Shown here piece after piece: positions 1 to 13,067 of a stretch of DNA of 64,000 nucleotides. Under the pieces are notes generated by a model. It made no database searches. It saw only the letters and a list, made by a program, of their open reading frames with translations, and was not told the origin of the DNA. The DNA is from Heliopora coerulea (lineage: Eukaryota > Cnidaria > Anthozoa > Scleralcyonacea > Helioporidae). A program made the position numbers and the translations under genes. Positions within the stretch are counted from its first letter, which is position 1, and every line of letters starts with the position of its first letter. Location of the stretch: the NCBI GenBank assembly GCA_030142905.1, contig JASJOG010000242.1, positions 186,001-250,000 of the forward strand, in the 5' to 3' direction.

Positions 1-309
1 CGTGACGTCTGTCTAGAACGAAAACGGCGTATTAGAGGGTTCGACTACGCCCTTGGGATGAGAAACTATTCATTGTCTTTGTTTTGCATGAAAAATTCTA
101 TTGGATCAAAAACGTCTGTTGCTTAAGCTCTCTAATGTTTATACTGTGCCATATTTTCGGTAAAAATCTTTGAGCTTTACCCGCAACTTTCTGAAGGCTT
201 CCAGCACGCTATAATCGTTGAAGAATCAACAAATGGCTCAAGGTTTACTCAAGTTATCTTGTTCTCGTAGCAAGGTTCTGGTGCTTCAATGCTTACAGTC
301 GGTCGGCGT

Positions 310-3146
310 TTAGAAGAGTACACTCTCGAGTTCCGTAGGCGGCTCAGAGTTTTTCTGCAACTCGATAATTTAAAACAGTTTGAACAATGAAGACTCGTCC
401 ACATTGGATGGCTGACGTAACGCGCCGTAGTCGTGCGCGGTAATGCGTGGAAATAAGCACGACATTTTAAAAGTATCGTTCACACTGAGCGCGTGCCCGT
501 GGCGACGTTGGCGTAACGCGTTCCGTGAGGTTATCATTTAGTTTCAAAAGCATCAAGTGGATCGTATTGTCCGTTGAGATATTTACATGATGCTTAAGAT
601 GATTTCAAATAAATTTCAAAAAGTTCTTTATGCAACTGTTTATATCTATTTCAGAATCATCTTTAGGGTATTATGAAACGATAACTTCACAATTAACCTA
701 CACTGCCGAAGTCAACTGAAAAATGTTGACTTCGGCAGTGTAGGTTAATTGTGAAGTTATCGTTTCAACTGTTTATATATCACTGAAGATTATTGTTCTA
801 TTTGGTTGTGTTTCGTTGAGTGGTAAAAACGTAGAAATGCACAACTTTTTTGACTTTACATTTCGAAAGTTCTATCACTTAAGCCTGGTCTACATTGGAG
901 ACATAGGCATCAGCAGAACGACATATGCAAGCGAAGGAAGTATTTCATGATTGGTAAATCCCTTTGTACTGGAGAAGTACAAAGAATGCAGTTGACCGTG
1001 AAGTGTTAACTGTGCTTGCTAACTTTATGTCCTTATACTTGCCCTCATGTCGCCATGGTAAGCCAGGCCTTAGCTATCCACACTAAAAATTTCAAACAAA
1101 AATCTTAAAACTTGAACTTATGGTGATTTTTTTTACAAACCTCCAGTCAAATGTCCCCCCAAAAAAGTTGGTGGTTTTTGGGTTGAAATAACTTGGAGCT
1201 AATTTACAAGGGTTACGGCGCATGTTACGGCGTCGCGATACGCGTCTAAAGTGTACCAGCGTTAAGAACAATAAAACTTATATAGTGATATATAGCTTCA
1301 GTTTCCAATATAAATAACATAAGCAAATATTCACCTTTCGGATCTCGATTTTGTGTAGCAGAAGAATTCCGTAAACAGCTGCACTAAAACACGCCAAAAA
1401 AGTCACGGCATACACACCACACATTCCGTAAACCACTTCCCGTAGGTGGGTCGTTATATGTTTGCAACTGCCAGTGTTCTCAAACTTATACCAGACTTTA
1501 GACGTCTGGCTTTCGACTGAGCACGTGCACGATCGTTGGACGGTTCTGTAAAAGCAGCCGGAAAGCGCCGTCAAAAGCTTGGCGACAGCCATCCCATAAT
1601 GCACTGTGCCAATGGCGGAAATGATTCCAGAAATGGTGGACGAGAGAACTATGGTTGTAATCTTTTCAAAAGAAAGAGAAGTTTGATATGAGAATTGTTT
1701 GTCAAGATTCATCGTTCAAGAAAGCCAGCGTCTTTGCTGTACTAGACTTACCAAATAGCGAGGTTTATGGAAAACCAAGGAAGCGAAGAGAGTACCACTC
1801 AGGATGACCTAAAGAGAGAGAGGGATAGTGTGTGTCTTAAAATTAAATAAAAATTCAACAGCTGAAAATGCGGGAATTTCTAAATATATTATACGAGAAA
1901 TAGTGAGTTTTACGAGAGCCAACTAAAATTATTAGAAACAGAGATAACTAACTAGAAAATTATATCGACGATCGCGATCGAGACCCTAAGATGGTTATGA
2001 CTGCTTGGCTCGCACAATTCAGTGTCCTTATGATCGCTGGGGATTTTTTTGAGAAATCGTAGCGATTAAATAGAAACCAAGCTTTATAACAGTATGTATG
2101 TTTCAATGCATAATACTTAAACAATACGAAGGGTCTTGTTTTGCCCGAAGGCTACCGAGTTCTGACCGACGTATCAAAGATGTTAGCTCGAAACTGAATG
2201 TCTTGTTTCTACTTCTCGACAGATGAACACTTTAAAATTTTGTACATAAAGTTCCCAATACACTGAATACGCAACATTCGACTTTCTGGTGAAGCAGAAC
2301 ACAAGCCGAGGTAAAACTTCTGAGTTTAAATAAAGACCTCTCTTTCGCAATTGAAATTTATGTATTGAAGAGGATATCTCATGCTGACATTGAGCTCAGG
2401 GAATTGGCCACTTTTCAGAACGATCGCTCACAAAAGACGTGGTTAGCATTGTGGATTACAATCGCTTGATATACCCATTCATAGCAACATAAACGCATAT
2501 ATGATGCCATGATACTCAAGTAATTATTCATCTAAATGTTGGTGAATACTTCATAAGTGCTTCGAGTGGGCGGCCCCGGTGTTGATTGAACATCAAAACA
2601 AATTAAAACAACAACACGCGCGCGAGAACAATCAAACGTCTCATTCTGAAGTGTGTCACAGTATAATGGCCACACGTGTTCGAAGCGAAAATCAAATTAA
2701 TTCCCTGCAGGTGTTGGGACGGTCCGTGTGGCCTGATAAAGGCAACGAAAACAGATTCCAGTGATTCCAAGATGCGTACACGACCAAACATACTACCTGG
2801 GATACGAAATACTGGTGAAAATAAATCATACGTGTTATTTTTCTGGACTCAGTGGCGGACAGGAAAACGACTGGAAAGATAAGACGTCTGCGCACATGAT
2901 TAATTTTGGGCGCTCTTTGGCAATATTTGCTCAAGCAGTTTGTGTTTGCCACACGGATTGAGATCGATCTAATGACAAGCAAGGGCTGGGTGAATTATTG
3001 ATGAAGTAGTTCGCAAATGAAGTGTATCGTAAACTGATTTATCACTCCACTTAAAAAGGGAGTTTGGAGCCCAGTTTGAAATGCATGTTTTCATTTCCAG
3101 CCTAAGGGTTGAACAACATGCACAAACACTGACTTACTCCCACACA

Positions 3147-3213
<67 letters not shown>

Positions 3214-5673
3214 TCTCTCTCACACGTACGCAAACACACTCTCTTATACATTCTCACTCTCTCTCACTCACTCACACACACACACGCACGCACTCTCACA
3301 CATTCTCACACACTCTTTCTCGCACACACACACATTTTCTCTCTCCTCTTTCCCCGTGCTACCTTTCTTCTTTAAATTGATAGATTTCATACTTTACAGT
3401 CATTCAAGGAATGACGCTTGACCCATTGTTATATCAAACTGCTTTTTATCCCAGAACAGTACACAGAGATTGACTATTAGTTTTGCATCATAGCTTCTCG
3501 AATGTCATAAGTGATTATGATTCTAATTACTTTGATTTTGTGGACAGCATGACTTTTCCTCTCTTTAAATTGTGTTGTCAGTCTTGTCAAATCGTGTTAC
3601 TTTGAACTGAACAGGAATTCGCCATTAAGAGTCTAATGTGGAACAAATCGCTTCTTTAACTGGCAAAGAATGCGGTTGCAAGCGAGACAATATTGCCAAA
3701 TATTGTTCCTTTCTTCCCAAATCATTAGAAAAGTTTGTTGCGCTAATAAATATTGAATAAAAAGCTTACTCAGATGACGCCACGAGGACAACTAAACAGC
3801 AACACCATAAATCACTGTGACGTAATCAGGTAAAAGTTCTTTCAAAGAACGTACATAATTTTGATTAACATTCAAGCGAAATGAAGGAATTTAACGTGTC
3901 CTCCGCAATTTTAAATAGGTTTGTCAGATATTAGTAGAAAGAAGAGGTCGCTAGAGTGCCAGAGATGTTTTGCTACGTTTTAGCCAAGACAAATTAACTT
4001 AAGTTTACTAACAGGAAAAAATTATCTGAGATCTTGATTCGTCGATTATGATCTAATATCGTTGACGGTCTTCTTCATCCAACCTGAATGACATTTGCAT
4101 CGAGTCTTATCGAGGAATAATACTCAAGTTTATTAGGGCCCAACATGAATGTGTTAAAGTATCAAGCAAGGCGCCTCGTGTATTCGTTATTGCGCTGAAC
4201 TGGAGATCCGAGCGTTCAAAGATTTAAGTACAACCTTTTTGACGTTTTGTATTCCTAGCAGCTAACTTCTCAATCCAAGTCGATAAAAATATGACACAGT
4301 TGAATTTCTTATGGATAGACAACAAGGACTACATTGATCAAGGGTAACTGGAGATGAACTTGTGGAGAATGTCGAAGGAGAACAGCAGTAATCGGCTTAT
4401 GCTAAGGACGTCGAAGTTAATTGCCCGTTAGATCAGCCATCTGGCCTCAATATAGAAATTTATCTTCGCCTTTTTCTGGACAATTTAAAGTCTGACTCAT
4501 TAATCCAGAAGAAGTTGTGTCTCCGTGCATGATAAACCTCATACAATCTGTATGCTCTTGCTGTGACAGATGTGTTTGTAAACTTTAAAAACATTCGTCA
4601 AGGTTGATGACACGTGTTTAATTTGAGGTAAAGAAGGTCTCCTCAGAAGATCCGACAAGATAATCCACTTGTTTGCAAGTCAAACGTCGCGGTTCAAACA
4701 CGTGTGGGTTCAAAGACAACGAGACTTACTTCATATTTAACTGAAAACACGTTGTTTACCAAACGATTTCAGCGAAAAATGTTGAAAACTCAACGCAAAG
4801 CTCAAACCAAACAGTCGAAAAATCATACACAAACAAGTAGCTTTTTATGGAATCTTTGTTTTTGTACAGAAGTGTCAACAAAATTCAGCGACAGTGAATA
4901 TTCAAATCCTCACAAATGGCATATGTTGATTTTATCTAGAACTCTCGGTTGGAGGTTCGCCGTTTCTAAGCTTAAATTTTGAAATATCAAACTACAACGG
5001 ACACTTCTGTGACTGGGGTGAAAAAGGATTATCTAAGGAATGAATAAATCGTTGCACCATTCACTACAAACATTAGTAAACGCTGTTTCTTCCATTAACA
5101 ATTCTCACTTTAAAGATTAACAGCACAAAGTCAGGAGGAACCCGCGTGCTAATAACCTAGAATCGAGCATAGTAGCATTTACATGAAGCCTTTAACCTTG
5201 GCCGAAAGTTTCAATGGCTGAAAGCGTCATCTTTTGATCAATGAGCGTATCAAATTTGGGTGCAATGGCGCGCGTTCTTAACAAAACTCGCTTTCCCCAA
5301 GTTTGATGTGGCAGCAGCTACCGGAAGGCAAAAACTCTCCTCAGAATGAAAGAGCCATAGTTAGATATACTAGTTAATAGTGTAAATTGTTTACAACAGG
5401 AAGCTTACTCACCAATGCCGAGGTCACTACGGTAGGTATCGGTGTTTCTGTGTGTACGGTGGATGTTGTGGTCCTCCGTATTGCAACATACCCGACAGCC
5501 AGAGCGATGCCAAGTGTCACCATGAACACTCCATAGGCAGACACTAAAATTTTTCTGTCCTTCATGTTGAGAAGAATATCCACACAGCGCTTTGATCTGT
5601 TGGTGCCCCCCGACGAACCACAAGCCGCTTCGTTGTGTTCCTTTCCCCGAACATGTAGAACTTCGATTGACAT
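310..5673 (-). CDS. MS4A/CD20-like four-span membrane protein (exons 5413-5673, 1752-1808, 1335-1661, possible last exon 310-354)
   Basis: Exon 1 starts at the ATG at 5673-5671 and codes 87 residues: a cytoplasmic head, then TM1 at about residues 42-65, then a Thr-rich loop. It ends at a GTGAGT donor. Exon 2 (19 codons, phase 0) completes TM2 with ILSGTLFAS, which resembles the SGSLSIA-type TM2 of MS4A proteins. Exon 3 (109 codons, phase 0) gives TM3 (about TTIVLSSTISGIISAIG), a Cys-containing extracellular loop, TM4 (YAVTFLACFSAAVYGILLL) and a basic end, with a GTGAAT donor at 1334. A possible terminal exon at 310-354 adds 14 residues and a TAA after a TTGCAG acceptor. The MS4A assignment rests on topology and the TM2 motif, so function is not known. 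Four-TM MARVEL or TMEM proteins are alternatives. The first three exons are fairly sure; the last is weak. Confidence 0.55.
674..767. repeat. Perfect 43-bp inverted repeat with 8-nt loop
   Basis: Bases 674-716 and 725-767 are exact reverse complements by eye, separated by the loop tgaaaaat. It lies downstream of exon 3 of the MS4A-like gene. An identical-arm hairpin of this size looks like a young snap-back or foldback element. I see no coding content. Confidence 0.9.
3121..3345. repeat. (CT)n microsatellite grading into CTCACA/CACA repeats
   Basis: A pure CT run covers about 3151-3206, followed by mixed CTCACACA tracts to about 3345. It lies in the long intron of the MS4A-like gene. The open frame across it is a low-complexity artefact. 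Confidence 0.95.
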
Positions 5674-5699
5674 GATGGCGAAGTAAACCCAACAGTCAC

Positions 5700-7570
5700 T
5701 TTAGTTACGCGTTCTTGAAGTGGTGGACTTCAGTTCGATAACAATTCCTTAGGTTGCACTGGTTTTGAGCGCCTTTGGTGGTCAAGGTATAGAATGGCTG
5801 ACACGCGCTGCTGGGCCGTTATACCCGAGAATTCAAACAAACTACTTGATAGACCCTCCCCCCCGCAGATGGCATGGTTTTTGATAAGTGTGTTAATGAG
5901 CCATCAAAAAAACAACGTTATTGTCAAAGCCGTATAAGTACTGGCACGTTTTATGCGTGCTTTGTGTAAATTGACGGCACACGCACGGAGCATTTTCCGG
6001 TGACAAATGAAGAGCCGATTGACGTACAGAAAAGCAGTTTGACTCCATGTCTGACAAGAGGAGGGTGCCTCAGGTTGCAGTCCAGCATTCAGAATTTAAA
6101 TGTGCTTCATTTTGACAAAACAACTTCATCTTCATGAATAAACACACTTTCTTTGGATATCTTTCGGAATGCACTAAAACGAGCTGTCGACCTTATTTGT
6201 ACGGTTCCCTCATTGAATATGCTGATACTAAAATCCATTAATATACCGAAAAGAATCGCAAATATACAAGTAAATAGATTAACGACACGACTAGGCTAGT
6301 TGTACAGAACGTTGATCTACTTAAGGCATTCTCAGTGTTAACTACATGGACTGCTTTCGTAAGCGTTAATAATTCAATATGGGTCAGAAGACAAACTCAA
6401 AGAAGATGTTAACAATGCAATGTGTGAAATTTTGTGAAATCTGTATGTTTTTTCGCATTGGAAGATTCTGTACAACAGGTTTAATTAAGTATGTTAAGTT
6501 TAATTACGATTTTACTGACCGAAGAGAAACGAAATCACCATTAATCACAACGAAACATTAGACAACGGGAGTGTGCATTTTCACTGACGATGATCGTTGG
6601 GAACAAATTTTAGCAGGCTGAAGTCACAATACACAAAATGCGCAGGAAATATCAGTAGATAAAACTTTTAAATGTTGACTTAAATTCTACTTTCTTAAAC
6701 ATCTGAAGTCCCAAGTATCTGTAAGTTATCTGACGCTATCAAAATGATAGCCATTTGGTGAGTTATTTTGTATGTAGTGCATCGGTAATGAATGGTAGCT
6801 ATTTCATCAATTGTACACATCGAAATTAAAAACTCTGGTCTTTTATTTTCATTTTCTCATAAGTACCGAAATATTCAAAACCAATACGTCCCTAGATGTA
6901 AGGATGGTAAAAATTTAATTAATGTCGTAAATATAAATGTTATCAATTTCCTCCTCAAATCTTTATCGATTCACAATAAATAGCAGAAATACGTTGTATG
7001 TACTGCAGAACATATGTCATAACGGAGCCGTTAGGAATTCACGGAGAAAAAACACAAAGAAGATAAAGTATAATGAATGGTTACAAATGTGATACAATAT
7101 AACTTTACACGAATATCATCAGTTTTCCCACAGAGATACAACACTTGGGTTGTATCACATGTGCGACGAGTCATCAAATTTTAAATTCTTTGATTTTTTT
7201 TCCACGAATTTTTAGTGAATATTATAGAATCATTTTCAATCCCTGCTCTCTGTAGTTTAAGGCATAATATTTACTATTTCATTTGCTTACTATGTATCAT
7301 ATAGCTGAGCCTGTTTGTGGGTTTCAACGGAAAATGACCCGTTAATGATCTTAATCAGCCATTATGTAAAAGTACCATTGGATGGTTTCTTTGTAGTTTC
7401 TCAACAGATTTCGACCACCAAACTATTTAAAAACTTAACTTTCAGACAGTGAGTTGCGACTCGACGAGAAAAAAGCTGCAATTCAGTGAGTTGTGCTAAA
7501 CGGGCATCGACAAAAAAGCAGGTTAATTATATTCAACGTTACCAATTACTTGGAAAACTTATCTTCATGT
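5700..7570. other. Intergenic region between the MS4A-like gene and the Gene A stop codon
   Basis: No exon with plausible splice sites or family resemblance was found on either strand. It should contain the 3' UTR of Gene A (minus strand, below 7571). An AATAAA on the minus strand lies at about 6842-6847, roughly 730 nt past the stop, and is a possible but unproven polyadenylation signal. Confidence 0.4.
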
Positions 7571-10500
7571 CTATTTAGACAAATCAAAGTTCGAATATTC
7601 CTCAAATGATCTCACGTATGTAGCAAGGACTTCGTAGCAGAATTGGAGCTGAGTCTAGAAGGAAGCATGTGAATGAATATTTACATGTCTGTTTATCTGT
7701 TTATTGATTCAATTATTTGTTCATCCACCCAATGTAATAATCAAGCGATCAAGAACCAAGAGGCCAAAGTACCAAGTTACCGACCACCCAATGCAAGACA
7801 GAAAGAAAGAAAGAAAGAGAGAAAGCGAGAAAGAGAAAGAGAGAAGAAAGAAAGAGAGAAAGAAAGAAAGAGAGAAAGAAGGAAAGAGAGAAAGAAAGAA
7901 AGAGAGAAAAAAGGAAGAAAGAAAGAAAGGACGGAAGGAAGGAAGGAAAAAAGAAAGGAAGGAATGGAAGGAAGGAAGAAAGAGGAACATGGAAGGGAGG
8001 ATGGAATAAATGTAGGTAAGTAGAATGGAAGGATGGGAGTTAGAAAGAAAAGAAAGAACATACGTAAGCAAGAAAGTTAAACAGAAAAAAGAAAGAAATA
8101 GAGAAGGAAAGAAAAAAGGAAGAACGAAAGAAAGGAAAAGGAAAAAAAGAAGAAAGAAAGAAAAGAAGAAAGAAAGAAAGGAAGGAAGAAAGAAAGAAAG
8201 GACAGAAGGAAGGAAAAAGAAAAAGAGCGAAAGGATGAAAGAAGGAAGAACGAGTTTGGAGAGAAGGAAGAGAATGAAAGAAAGAAGGGATGAAAAAGGA
8301 AGAAAAGCAAATCACTCAGGAAAGATCAAAAGAATAAAAAACAGTGGACGAACAAGTGACGACGAGAACATAATAACGCTGACTTACTGCACTTTCAACA
8401 AACTGTGGCCGTTGTTCCCGTATCAGTTTTATACATTGAAACACATCAACTCTTTGCTCGGCTTTCAATCTTTCCAGGGAAATACTTAATGTCAGAAACG
8501 CGCCGGTTCTACCAGCACCGTCACTGAAAGAAAGAAACTCGAGGTCAACTTTCTACGGGGAACTTGGAAAAGGATTAGGGTTAGGATTAGGGTTAAGGTT
8601 GAATCACCCCCCCGGCGACGGGAATCCTACATCTCACCCCGTTTCAAAAATTTTTTTAAGAAATGATAGTCGAAATATTTTCACAAATGGAAGGTGAAAT
8701 ATTCAAATGGCTTGCCCCTGTGTGGCGAATTTCTCGGCTCGATTTACCTGCAGTGAACCACCATTGGTCCTTGCTCGTTCTGCCTCTGAGCCTCCTCGAT
8801 AGAGTGAATCATTCGGAGAACATCGTCGACATTGGTCGGAACTCTTCGGCTGTGCCACTGGGTGAATTGGAAATGACGAACAACGCTTGAGTTTTTAAAA
8901 TCCTAAGTAAGAAATATCATAGCGATAAGGTCAGACATTCAATATTTTACGCCATGATAAAAATTCCTCGAATGGCTGAAAGATCAGAACACAAATCTTA
9001 CTCGTAAAATTGGAACAAGCAGTGAACTATGCAAAATATCGTTTCGAAGATACGCGCCTTGGTTTTGATAAAGTCACGTGTGTCTTTATCACGATACGGT
9101 TAAGATTTTTTTTTGTATTTTCCTCGTGAATTCTTAATGAATTTCAGAAGTTACTTTATATCATATAATTTATATAATATAATTTTATGTAATGTAATTT
9201 TATATAATATAATTTCATATAATACAGGGTGTCCCAAAAAAATGTATACACACTTTGAATGACTATAAATACAATGTTTATCAAGACATATCAAGTTAAA
9301 GAAGACAAGTGTAGAATTTTTTGAGTTATCGCAGGTGTTCGAACTGATGACCGTTCTGGTCCAGGCACTGCTGATAACGAGGACAGATGGAATTGCAAAC
9401 ATTACGAATTATGATCATTTCATTTGGTATTTGGGTGCATTCTCTTTCAATTGCTGCTCTCAACTCATTGATAGTTACAGGTTTTGTGCTAAAAACCTTA
9501 TCTTTGACGTATCCCCATAAAAAAAGTCCACAGGCGTGAGGTCAGGTGAATGTGGGGGGAATTCAATGCTATATCTTCACCCAATCCATCTGTTCGGCAG
9601 ATTTTTGTAAGTTAGGCTCTTGTATCACGATGGTAGTGGGAAGTTGCTCCATCTTGCTGGAAATAAAACTCCTCATCTCCAAATTGCTCACGAATGCGTG
9701 GCATTCGAAAGAAAGTTTGTTATAGTGAGTTATCATCATTCAAAGTGTGTATACATTTTTTTGGGACACCCTGTATTTATATAATAAATGAACTTGGCAG
9801 ATTTAGCAATTGCTCGTCACTAACCAGGAGAATTTCCATATTTAAGATGTGAACAGCCTAAGGACGAACACGAAAATTCCCTGAGCAACTAACATGCTTA
9901 CCGACGTTTTGGACAGCAAAAATTTTCGAAAGATCGTTGTATGGTCGGTATTGACTTCCTCAAGTCTGAGGTAAAGGTTTCCATATTTGGTCACCTTCGT
10001 CTTCGTACTAGGAAAATATACTGGGTACGTCTGGAAAAGTTGAATGAAAAAAAAAAGCATTAAAATGTTTGATGTAAGTAGCATCTATTACAATATAAAA
10101 CAAACCTATTTTTCTAAAAAAAATAACTGAAGCTCAATAATAACTGTACTGTATTGTAACACACTGTATTGTAACACTCAATACAGTAGTATTAAACTGA
10201 GCTGCGCTGTGATGTGCTGTACTATACTGTGTTGTAATGTAATTCTCTACAATATGGTTATTTACTGCAATACTGTACTGTACTATACTGTACTGTACTA
10301 TACTGTACTATACTGTACTGTAATATACTATACTGTATTGTACTATACTATACTGTACTATAATGTACTATACTGTACTGTACTATACTGTACTTTACTA
10401 TATTATACTGTACTATACTGTACTATACTGTACTACACTGTACTATACTGAATTGTAATGTATTGTACTATACTGTACTGTACTATACTGTACTATACTG

Positions 10501-13067
10501 TACTATACTGAATTGTAATGTATTGTACTATACTGTACTATACTGTACTATAATGTACTATACTGTACTGTACTATACTGTACTATACTGTACTGTAATA
10601 TACTATACTGTATTGTACTATACTATATTGTACTATAATGTACTATACTGTACTGTACTATACTGTACTGTACTATACTGTACTATACTGTACTATACTG
10701 TACTATACTGAATTGTAATGTACTGTACTATATTATACTGTACTATACTGTACTATACTGTACTGTACTATACTGTACTGTACTTTACTATACTGTACTA
10801 TACTGTACTATACTGTACTATACTGAATTGTAATGTATTGTACTATACTGTACTGTACTATACTGTACTGTACTGTACTATACTGTACTGTACTATACTG
10901 TACTGTACTATACTGTACTGTACTATACTGTACTGTACTTTACTATACTGTACTATACTGTACTATACTGTACTATACTGTACTATACTGAATTGTAATG
11001 TATTGTACTATACTGTACTGTACTATACTGTACTGTACTATACTGTACTGTACTATACTGTACTGTACTATACTGTACTTTACTATATTATACTGTACTA
11101 TACTGTACTATACTGTACTATACTGAATTGTAATGTATTGTACTATACTGTACTATACTGTACTATACTGTACTATACTGAATTGTAATGTATTGTACTA
11201 TACTATACTGTACTATACTGTACTATACTGTACTGTACTATACTGTACTGTACTTTACTATACTGTACTATACTATACTGTACTATACTGTACTATACTG
11301 TACTATACTGTACTATACTGAATTGTAATGTATTGTACTATACTGTACTGTACTATACTGTACTGTACTATACTGTACTGTACTATACTGTACTGTACTA
11401 TACTGTACTGTACTATACTGTACTGTACTATACTGTACTGTACTATACTGTACTATACTGAATTGTACTGTATTTTACTATACTGTACTGTACTATACGG
11501 TACTGTATTGTGTTGTACAGTGCTGGGCTGTATCGAGTTGTACTGATTTATATCCTATGCCATTCTTTCCTGTACTGTGTTGTACTGAACTGTACTGTGC
11601 AGTACCGGAGAGGACTGCTCTATCCCTTGTCTTGGTACACCGTGTAGTGTTGTATTTTAGTTCTTTTTCCCGTAACGTGCGGAGCTTCACTTTACTTTAA
11701 TAAGCTATACTGTATCATGCTGTACTATGTAATAGAGCAAGGTGCTGCCCAGCTGCATATTGTTTGGCAGTCTTTACTGTACTGAACTGTACGCTGATAT
11801 GTTGTATCCTATCATAGTACATTGTCCTGTATTCTGTTTTGTATTGTACAACAGCTGTTAACACTTCCTTTACCTCGTTTTCCTCTTTAAAACTGTTCAA
11901 CATGACGATAATTGGAGACTTCTGTTCATGAATCATCTGCCAGAAGTCTGCAAACGTACTGGTCAGAGGATTCTCAGTGGCGATGTAGGCATTCTTTCGT
12001 TTGTAGCCCTTTTAAAGTTAAAATAACGATTTAGTCACGAATAGGAAAAACAGGAGACGCAGATGAAATCAAAAGTGAAAAACGAGAAACGGAGACAAGA
12101 TTGTTTTTTCTGGGTAGCATGAAAAACATGTTTGGAAAACAATAAAATTATTGATAAGATCGAAAATGTGTAAGAAATCCTGTTGCAATAAAAAAAAGGA
12201 CCGAAAATTTCAAATATTTATTGATACGAACATCAACTTAGAGTAAGTTTAATCAAGAAGAGCACACGGAACAAAGTAAAGTGATAAATGCTAATTAGTT
12301 TCGATTAGTTTCGTGGCTTGTTTAATGTTTTCAGACGGCCTAATTCAGGCATTCCTAAACAACAGTGAAAAACAAACATGCGTTCAAAATTTTGCATGTC
12401 ACACCTTGGTATATGAAAAGTGTACTTGACATATCGAATAATAACCGATTCTCATGTGAAAGGACGTGGTTCACAATTTCACATGTGATACCTTGGTACA
12501 TGAAACGTGTACTTCACATGTGAAGTACCTGATTCACATGTGAAAATGACGTACTTCAAAATTTCACACGGTACTCCACGTTATAACTTACTCGCTTAAG
12601 AAGTCAAGGGTTCACCTGCGAACTGTATTTCATATACGAAAATACCATTTCACTGATAAAATACTTTTTTAAAATGTAGAAAGCAGCACAATACTTACGT
12701 CAACAAACGTGGCGTTGATGTAGTCGGAGCCATTCTTTGTTGACTTATTTAAAAGAGTTACCCTAGCATAATCCGCTAAAAAATAAAAACAACAGAAGAA
12801 TATAATTTGCATTATGGCTCCGGACTCAGAGTTCAACTCAGACTCGTACTTTGACTTCGATGTGGACTTCGACATACACTTGGGCAATGGATTCCAGTTG
12901 TCTGGACACGAACTTTGACAAGTGAGCATAATCACATGGAGGAAGAAACGTACAGAGGAAAGTTTACCTGGGTATATTTCAGTTGTACGATTCTTGATGG
13001 TGTTCATTTTTGATGTGGCCGTCTTACACTCCTCTTTTGTTAAAACTGGCGAAAGATTGCTGAGACG
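7571..13067 (-). CDS. Gene A exons 25-31: second PTP domain D2, probably low or no activity
   Basis: Seven exons code about 272 residues (1407-1677) ending in SNFDLSK and a TAG at 7573-7571. The fold motifs are there: [30 protein letters not shown] and a P-loop [10 protein letters not shown] with Cys about 1604. However, the pTyr-loop reads KNRT instead of KNRY. The WPD loop reads QWHSRRVP, so the general acid Asp is replaced. The KC-YWP block is degenerate (TYPVYFPS), and the Q-loop reads ESATQLQF. This is the usual fate of D2 domains, which regulate D1 rather than catalyse. The last exon, 7654-7571, is short and was found from its QLQFCYEVL motif after a TTCTAG acceptor. Confidence 0.9.

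Noticed and set aside
8572..8608. Telomere or chromosome end
   Set aside because: Only a few variant TTAGGG units, inside a gene intron with exons on both sides.
9335..9520. Plus-strand open frame within the mariner relic
   Set aside because: The real (dead) transposase fragments are on the opposite strand.
10209..11546. Cys/Tyr/Leu-rich open frames
   Set aside because: TACTG/TACTA satellite; frames are open by repeat arithmetic.
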